Below, in pieces: positions 7,767-12,306 of a DNA stretch of 12,306 nucleotides. How positions within the stretch are numbered: position 1 is the stretch's first letter; each line of letters starts with the position of its first letter. The stretch spans positions 649-12,954 of the forward strand of contig DGQO01000226.1 in NCBI GenBank assembly GCA_002400445.1. The letters are read 5' to 3'. The notes under the pieces are model-generated. The model saw only the letters and a list, made by a program, of their open reading frames with translations, was not told the origin of the DNA and did not search any database. Made by a program: the position numbers and the translations under genes. The stretch is from Chitinophagaceae bacterium UBA4412 (GTDB lineage Bacteria > Bacteroidota > Bacteroidia > Chitinophagales > Chitinophagaceae).

Positions 7767-8842
7767 AGCATCTATCGGAATACCGGGATGCAGCCCTGGT
7801 GCAAGGTTACCTGGAAGAGATCAAACGCATTAGCAAAAAGCCGCTTACCCTCATGGAAATCTGTGGTGGGCAAACACATAGCCTGGTAAAAAATGGAATC
7901 CTAGATATGTTGCCTGCTACCATTACAATGGTGCACGGCCCCGGTTGTCCCGTTTGTGTTACAAGCCTTGCCGTGATAGATGAAGCGGTGTTCCTGGCAG
8001 AGCAGGCCAATGTTATCCTTTGTTCTTTTGGAGATATGCTAAGGGTGCCCGGCAGTGGTAAAAGTTTATTAGAAGCCAAAGCGCTTGGTGCAGATGTGCG
8101 TATTCTCTATTCACCGCTGGAAGCAGTAAAACTTGCCAGAGAAAATCCTGAAAAAGAAGTTGTTTTTTTTGCTGTTGGCTTTGAAACCACCGCACCTGCA
8201 AATGCACTGAGTGTAATACAAGCACACAAGTTACAGGTAGAAAATTACAGCATCCTTGCATCGCATGTGTTGGTTCCCCCGGCCATGGAGGCCATTCTTT
8301 CAGATACCAAAAATAAAATTGATGCATTCCTGGCTGCCGGCCATGTGTGCACCATCATGGGTATGGAGGAATATTTTCCCATTGCGGAAAAATATAAAAC
8401 GCCCATTGTAGTTACGGGTTTTGAACCTGTAGATTTACTGCAGGGCATCCTGATGGCTGTGCGGCAGTGGGAAGCTGGCGAATACAAGGTGGAGAACCAA
8501 TATGCACGCTATGTGCAAAGGCAAGGCAATAAGATGGCCATGGATATGATCCAGGAAGTTTTTGCTGTGCAGGATAAGGTATGGCGGGGTATTGGAGAAA
8601 TACCGCAGAGTGGTTTTGAAGTGAATGAAACCTATCAGCATTATAATGCGAGACTCAAGTTTAACCTGCAACTTACACCGGTAAAAGAAAACGAAGCCTG
8701 CATTAGTGGGGATATTATGAAGGGATTGAAAAAGCCAAAACAATGCACACATTTTGGGAAGGCTTGCCGGCCAGAGCATCCTCTGGGTGCACCTATGGTG
8801 AGTAGTGAAGGGGCTTGTGCTGCTTATTTTCATTACGAATAA
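7763..8842 (+). CDS. hypD: HypD, [4Fe-4S] protein that assembles Fe(CN)2CO
   Basis: HypD (359 residues) is the scaffold on which iron receives its CN and CO ligands. All signature elements are present: CGGQTH with C34, GPGCPVC with C62 and C65, GFETTAP (139 to 145), and the C-terminal cysteines C313, C328, C335 and C352 in CISGDIMKG, KQC, FGKAC and SSEGACAAYF, which hold the [4Fe-4S] cluster region. Length and order match the family with no gap or frameshift. The start ATG overlaps the hypC stop. A short hairpin lies in the 49-bp gap before hypE. Confidence 0.97.
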   Translation: MKHLSEYRDAALVQGYLEEIKRISKKPLTLMEICGGQTHSLVKNGILDMLPATITMVHGPGCPVCVTSLAVIDEAVFLAEQANVILCSFGDMLRVPGSGKSLLEAKALGADVRILYSPLEAVKLARENPEKEVVFFAVGFETTAPANALSVIQAHKLQVENYSILASHVLVPPAMEAILSDTKNKIDAFLAAGHVCTIMGMEEYFPIAEKYKTPIVVTGFEPVDLLQGILMAVRQWEAGEYKVENQYARYVQRQGNKMAMDMIQEVFAVQDKVWRGIGEIPQSGFEVNETYQHYNARLKFNLQLTPVKENEACISGDIMKGLKKPKQCTHFGKACRPEHPLGAPMVSSEGACAAYFHYE

Positions 8843-8857
8843 AATAATCGTTTACCT

Positions 8858-8880
8858 GGGAATATCTTCCCTCATTTTTT
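8858..8880 (+). terminator. Weak hairpin with T-run between hypD and hypE (possible attenuator)
   Basis: GGGAA (8858 to 8862), loop TATC, TTCCC (8867 to 8871), then TCATTTTTT. This is a 5-bp stem with a 4-nt loop followed by six T, a minimal intrinsic-terminator shape. It lies in the longest gap inside the hyp operon. The stem is short and probably weak, so partial termination or mRNA-end protection is possible, but it may have no effect. Confidence 0.35.
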
Positions 8881-8891
8881 AAAATAACCTG

Positions 8892-9923
8892 ATGGATTGT
8901 CCGCTTCCGAAATTTGATTTTGATGTAATCACGCTTGGCCATGGCAGCGGTGGATTGCTTACGCATCGCCTGTTACAGTCGGGTGTATTTGATGTGTTTA
9001 ATAATGAATTTCTGAACCAGCAGCATGATGGCGCTATCTTCTCCCTGGAAGGGAAACTGGCTATGAGTACGGATAGTTATGTAGTGTCGCCCATTTTTTT
9101 TCCGGGTGGCAATATTGGTGATCTTGCCGTGAATGGAACCGTAAATGACCTGGCCATGTGCGGTGCAGATGCCCGTTATCTTACCCTGAGTTTTATTATA
9201 GAAGAAGGCCTGCCCATGCAGGAATTTGCCCGCATTTTGCAAACGATAAAACAGGCGTCCGATCAGGCTGCTGTGCAAATTATCACGGGAGATACCAAAG
9301 TGGTGGAGCGGGGTAAGGGAGATAAAATCTTTATTAATACCACCGGTATCGGCGTGGTACATCCGCGGGCCATTATTCACCATGAGGCCATCAGGGAAAC
9401 TGATGTAATTATCCTGAGTGGTGCAATTGCGGCCCATGGTATTGCTATTATGAGCCAGCGGGAAGGTCTGCGTTTTGAAACAGATATTATAAGTGATACG
9501 CAGCCGCTCAAAAATATTGTGCTGCAGATGCTGGATACCTTTGGTGAAGACATTCATTTTTTAAGAGATGCCACAAGGGGAGGTGTAGCCTCCGTTTTAA
9601 ACGAAGTAGCTGGCCTCACCCGCTTAGGTTTTGCAATGCAGCAAACCGATATACCCATTGCAGAAGCCGTGGAAGGAGCCTGCGAAATGCTCGGCCTCGA
9701 TCCTTTGTATGTGGCCAATGAAGGATTGTTTGTGGCCATTGTGAATGCACGAATTGCCCCTGAGTTGCTTGCAATGCTGCGGCAAAATCCTGCCAGTGAG
9801 CAGGCCGCCATCGTGGGTACGGTGAGCCGGGAGCACCCGGGTAAAGTGGTGATGAAAAGTGCCATCGGCGGAAGCCGTGTCGTAAACTTTCTTACGGGCG
9901 AACAATTGCCCCGCATTTGTTAG
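8892..9923 (+). CDS. hypE: HypE, thiocarbamate dehydratase for CN ligand synthesis
   Basis: HypE (343 residues) receives the carbamoyl group from HypF on its C-terminal Cys and dehydrates it with ATP to a thiocyanate, giving the cyanide for the active-site iron. It has the PurM-like ATP-binding fold: GHGSGG (16 to 21), STDSYVVSP, GGNIGDLAVNGTVNDLAMCGA, GDTKVVERG and DATRGG. The protein ends exactly in the invariant PRIC (C343), which shows that the 3' end is intact. The ATG at 8892 is the plausible start, a few residues longer at the N-terminus than the conserved core. It is the last hyp gene; the next gene follows after 235 bp. Confidence 0.97.
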   Translation: MDCPLPKFDFDVITLGHGSGGLLTHRLLQSGVFDVFNNEFLNQQHDGAIFSLEGKLAMSTDSYVVSPIFFPGGNIGDLAVNGTVNDLAMCGADARYLTLSFIIEEGLPMQEFARILQTIKQASDQAAVQIITGDTKVVERGKGDKIFINTTGIGVVHPRAIIHHEAIRETDVIILSGAIAAHGIAIMSQREGLRFETDIISDTQPLKNIVLQMLDTFGEDIHFLRDATRGGVASVLNEVAGLTRLGFAMQQTDIPIAEAVEGACEMLGLDPLYVANEGLFVAIVNARIAPELLAMLRQNPASEQAAIVGTVSREHPGKVVMKSAIGGSRVVNFLTGEQLPRIC

Positions 9924-10158
9924 ATTTATTTTTAGCTGCGGAAGATTTGCCTCCCATGCAACATTGTGTCTCCAAACCACATTCTCCTATTTTAAGATAT
10001 TTTAAGGAGTTTGCTTGTAACAAAAGTTACAGAGTACACCCGGTTTAAAACAATCATAAATAGTATTGATAACAGTCATTCGGCCGGGGTAGTTACATCA
10101 TTCAAAGGCGTAGAAATCAGTTGGAGATTTACAATTCAAATTGAAAACTACCTCGCAC
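9924..10158. other. Regulatory gap between hypE and the sulfide module
   Basis: These 235 bp hold no gene. They contain a tandem repeat of TATTTTAAG with a 10-bp period (9988 to 10006), immediately followed by the TGTAAC-N4-GTTACA palindrome (10016 to 10031). Downstream is a TAGTATTG (10061 to 10068) that is one base from the Bacteroidota -7 element TAnnTTTG. The arrangement suggests a separate promoter for the flavoprotein operon. I see no strong terminator after hypE, so read-through from the hyp operon is possible. Confidence 0.5.
10016..10031. promoter_or_regulatory. Perfect palindrome TGTAAC-N4-GTTACA, probable operator
   Basis: Two perfect 6-bp inverted arms are separated by AAAA, with the centre at 10023.5, 135 bp upstream of the flavoprotein ATG. 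The size and symmetry fit the site of a dimeric helix-turn-helix regulator, most like the CRP/FNR superfamily. If the -7-like TAGTATTG at 10061 is used, the centre would lie roughly 40 to 50 bp before transcription start, a usual place for an activator. The regulator's identity is not visible in the window. Confidence 0.5.
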
Positions 10159-11394
10159 ATGAACAATCTCGTTATACTCGGCGCCGGCACAGCCGGAACC
10201 ATGATGGCGAATCACATGAATCACCATCTTAAAAATCCGGAATGGCAGATCATCATTATTGATGAAAGAGAAGAACACCACTATCAGCCTGGCTATCTTT
10301 TTTTGCCTTTTGATACCTATACACCGGAAGATATCGTAAAGACGATTGAAGAGTTTATTCCAAAAGAAGTTAAACTCATTCGCCAGCAAATTTCCAGGAT
10401 TATACCTTCTCAGAACGAAGTGCAACTTGCTACCGGTCATTTAATTCCTTATGATATTCTCATCATTGCCACCGGCACAAAAATAGCTCCGGAAGAGATT
10501 CCGGGGATGGGCGGCAGCGAATGGCACAAATCTATCTTTGACTTTTACAGTTTTGAAGGTGCACTGGCGCTGCGTAATAAACTGAGGGAATGGGAGGGTG
10601 GCCGCATGCTCGTGCACATTACAGAAATGCCTATCAAGTGTCCCGTTGCCCCGCTGGAGTTTGCCTTCCTGGCCGACGATTATTTTAAGAGGAAAAAAAT
10701 GCGTGACAAAGTGCAGATCACTTTTGTGACGCCATTGGATGGAGCTTTCACCAAACCAAAGGCCACAGCAGCTTTTGAGCATTTGCTTGAGGAAAAAAAT
10801 ATCGCTATTGAAAGCGACTTTGCCATAGAACAAGTAGATAATGACCGGCATTGCATCATTGATTACGGTGGCCGGGAAATTCCCTTTGATCTGCTCGTAA
10901 CGGTACCCACAAATAAAGGAGATAGCCTCATTGAACGGAGTGGTATGGGTGATGATTTAAACTATGTGCCCACCCATAAGGCTACCCTGCAAAGTAAGAA
11001 CCACGAGAATGTTTTTGTCATTGGCGATGCCACTGATCTTCCCTCATCAAAGGCTGGATCTGTAGCGCATTTTGAAGCAGAGATTCTTACAGAAAACATC
11101 ATGCGGTATGTGCATGGTGAGCCCTTGAAAGAAGATTTTGATGGCCATGCCAATTGCTTTATAGAAACAGGTGAAGGCAAGGCCTTGCTCATTGATTTTA
11201 ACTACACCCATGAACCGGTAGAAGGAAGCTTTCCATTTCCAGGCGTAGGACCGCTGCGCCTCCTTAAAGAAACCCGCATGAACCACATGGGTAAACTTGC
11301 TTTCCGGTGGATATACTGGAACGTGCTGCTCAAAGGAACGCATATTCCATTCGTATCTGCCAGGATGAGTGAAGCCGGAAAACAATTTGAGTAA
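10159..11394 (+). CDS. sqr: Sulfide:quinone oxidoreductase / FCSD-like flavoprotein
   Basis: This 411-residue FAD-dependent enzyme belongs to the disulfide oxidoreductase fold. The N-terminal dinucleotide motif is GAGTAG (8 to 13); ATGTKIAPEEIPG (104 to 116) and IGDATD (288 to 293) are the later FAD-binding blocks. The cysteines C161 (IKCPVAP) and C333 (HANCFIETG) sit where SQR and flavocytochrome c sulfide dehydrogenase keep their redox pair (Cys156/Cys347 in Aquifex SQR, by approximate position). The third SQR cysteine, near residue 125, appears to be absent. The tail RWIYWNVLLKG looks like an amphipathic membrane-surface anchor, suggesting quinone as acceptor. There is no signal peptide, so it should face the cytoplasm. 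I chose the ATG at 10159 because it directly precedes NNLVILGAG; an upstream TTG at 10141 would add six unpatterned residues. Two sulfur-relay genes follow. The exact SQR subtype is uncertain. Confidence 0.88.
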   Translation: MNNLVILGAGTAGTMMANHMNHHLKNPEWQIIIIDEREEHHYQPGYLFLPFDTYTPEDIVKTIEEFIPKEVKLIRQQISRIIPSQNEVQLATGHLIPYDILIIATGTKIAPEEIPGMGGSEWHKSIFDFYSFEGALALRNKLREWEGGRMLVHITEMPIKCPVAPLEFAFLADDYFKRKKMRDKVQITFVTPLDGAFTKPKATAAFEHLLEEKNIAIESDFAIEQVDNDRHCIIDYGGREIPFDLLVTVPTNKGDSLIERSGMGDDLNYVPTHKATLQSKNHENVFVIGDATDLPSSKAGSVAHFEAEILTENIMRYVHGEPLKEDFDGHANCFIETGEGKALLIDFNYTHEPVEGSFPFPGVGPLRLLKETRMNHMGKLAFRWIYWNVLLKGTHIPFVSARMSEAGKQFE

Positions 11395-11424
11395 AACTCT
11401 TATCACATTAAAACGTCAATTTTT

Positions 11425-11733
11425 ATGGAACAAATGATTGCAGGAAAAAACATCACGGTAAATGAGGAAGGATACCTCAAAGATTTTAGTCAGTGGGATG
11501 AAAATATTGGTGAAGCCCTGGCGGCGCAGGCCAATATAATTCTAACACCCCGCCACTGGGAAGTACTTAAATATTTGCAGAAAGAACAGCAGAACCAGGT
11601 AGCACTAAGCATCAGGCGAATTGGTAAAAGCGGGGTTGTAGACATTAAGGAGTTTTATCAACTCTTTCCCATTGCACCTTTAAAAACAGCCACCAAGATT
11701 GCAGGTATTCCAAAACCCGCAAGTTGCATTTAA
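11425..11733 (+). CDS. tusE: TusE/DsrC-family sulfur-relay protein with a single Cys
   Basis: The 102 residues show the family pattern: VNEEGYLKDFSQW (12 to 24), TPRHWEVLKYL (41 to 51), and the C-terminal arm KIAGIPKP-x-x-C-I ending in C101, the penultimate residue. C101 corresponds to CysA, the persulfide-carrying residue. The second cysteine of true DsrC (CysB, 11 residues earlier) is Thr90 here, as in E. coli TusE (ATKIAGLPKP). C101 is the only Cys in the protein. It also lacks about seven residues in the mid region compared with E. coli TusE. It should therefore carry sulfur as a persulfide but cannot form the DsrC trisulfide. It lies 30 bp after the flavoprotein gene and 20 bp before a DsrE-family gene. 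A tRNA 2-thiouridine role is less likely here, because no tusABCD or mnmA is nearby. Confidence 0.93.
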   Translation: MEQMIAGKNITVNEEGYLKDFSQWDENIGEALAAQANIILTPRHWEVLKYLQKEQQNQVALSIRRIGKSGVVDIKEFYQLFPIAPLKTATKIAGIPKPASCI

Positions 11734-11753
11734 TCAACCTAAAATAATTAATC

Positions 11754-12236
11754 ATGGATAACGATAACGGTGCCATCCGCAAGATGATGATCATCCTGAG
11801 CAAGGCTACCCTGGAAAATGTATATGCAGCCTTCGTACTGGCCAATGGTGCCAGGATGGAAGGTATTGAAGCAGAAATGTTCTTCACTTTTTTTGGGCTC
11901 GAAGCCGTGCACAAAAAGAAGTTAGCCAGCCTGCGTGTGGCTACGGTGGGTAACCCTGCAATGCATATTCCTACCATGGTGGGCGGCCTGCCCGGCATGG
12001 AAGCCCTGGCCACTCATTTTATGAAAAAGGAAATGGAGAAAATTGATATGCCGGAAATACCTGAGTTCCTGGACATATTATCAGCTTCCGGCGTAAAAAT
12101 GTGGGCTTGCCGCTTAGCCATGGATATGTTTCATTACAAACAGGAAGACCTGTATGAAGGCATTGAAGAAGTAATTACCGTAGGAGATTTTTATAAGAAG
12201 AGTGAGGGCCCGGGTGTAAAAATGTTGTTTATTTAG
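11754..12236 (+). CDS. DsrE-family (DsrE/F/H-like) sulfurtransferase with one Cys
   Basis: This 160-residue cytosolic protein is of the DsrE/DsrF-like fold. Features are MMIILSKATLENVYAAFVLANGA (beta strand and helix; residues 11 to 33), TFFGL (45 to 49), a glycine-rich mid loop with MVGGLPGM (75 to 82), and MWACRLAMDMF (116 to 126) holding C119, the only Cys. The Cys before a helix close to the C-terminal domain matches the active Cys of DsrE2-type proteins, which bind sulfane sulfur as a persulfide and exchange it with TusA or TusE/DsrC partners. It is the last gene of the module, 20 bp after the TusE-like gene and 16 bp before a terminator. It most likely accepts sulfur from, or hands it to, the TusE-like protein. 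The subtype label DsrE2 is probable, not certain. Confidence 0.9.
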   Translation: MDNDNGAIRKMMIILSKATLENVYAAFVLANGARMEGIEAEMFFTFFGLEAVHKKKLASLRVATVGNPAMHIPTMVGGLPGMEALATHFMKKEMEKIDMPEIPEFLDILSASGVKMWACRLAMDMFHYKQEDLYEGIEEVITVGDFYKKSEGPGVKMLFI

Positions 12237-12251
12237 AAATCAGTTACTCAA

Positions 12252-12291
12252 GAAGGGCATCCGTGCTGCATGAGCAGTGTGGATGCCCTTT
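12252..12291 (+). terminator. Strong intrinsic terminator closing the sulfide operon
   Basis: AAGGGCATCC (12253 to 12262) pairs perfectly with GGATGCCCTT (12281 to 12290). Inside, GTGCTGC and GCAGTGT continue the stem with four Watson-Crick and three G-U pairs around the loop ATGA, for 17 pairs in total. The trailing T-run is short (TTT). It begins 16 bp after the DsrE-family stop codon. The near-symmetrical A and T flanks could let it work in both directions, but no opposing gene is visible. Confidence 0.8.
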
Positions 12292-12306
12292 CGTGCACCT
12301 TAAAAT

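Noticed and set aside
8973..9557. 194-codon minus-strand frame opposite hypE
   Set aside because: It is fully antisense to a clear HypE coding sequence and has no coherent protein features.

Overview
This 12.3 kb window looks like chromosomal DNA from a member of the phylum Bacteroidota, perhaps close to the Chitinophagaceae. That placement is an inference from protein style, A-rich leaders without clear Shine-Dalgarno sequences, moderate GC content and a neighbouring sialate O-acetylesterase-type gene. I see no rRNA, tRNA, CRISPR array, insertion sequence or integrase.

Layout. At the left edge is the 3' end of an SGNH-type sialate O-acetylesterase (+), converging with a CPA1-family Na+/H+ antiporter (-). 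After a divergent intergenic region comes a 471-residue persulfide dioxygenase with two rhodanese domains (CstB-like architecture). A gap of about 360 bp holds nothing I can call. Next is a compact [NiFe]-hydrogenase maturation operon in the order small His-containing membrane protein, hypA, hypB, hypF, hypC, hypD, hypE, with gaps of 2 to 49 bp and a 4-bp overlap between hypC and hypD. After 235 bp carrying a perfect palindrome comes a second sulfur module: a sulfide:quinone oxidoreductase/flavocytochrome c sulfide dehydrogenase-like flavoprotein, a TusE/DsrC-like sulfur-relay protein and a DsrE-family protein. It is closed by a strong hairpin terminator.

How it works together. HypA and HypB would deliver nickel. 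HypF, HypE, HypC and HypD would build the Fe(CN)2CO centre of a [NiFe] hydrogenase whose structural genes lie outside this window. On either side, the flavoprotein would oxidise sulfide to a persulfide or sulfane-sulfur product, the TusE- and DsrE-like proteins could carry that sulfur as protein persulfides, and the dioxygenase-rhodanese could turn low-molecular-weight persulfide into sulfite or thiosulfate. The locus therefore suggests combined H2 and H2S use or detoxification. That link rests on gene neighbourhood only.

Most noteworthy are the uncharacterised 68-residue protein translationally linked to hypA, the TusE-like protein that keeps only the terminal Cys, the flavoprotein that appears to keep two rather than three redox cysteines, and the TGTAAC-N4-GTTACA palindrome ahead of the sulfide module.
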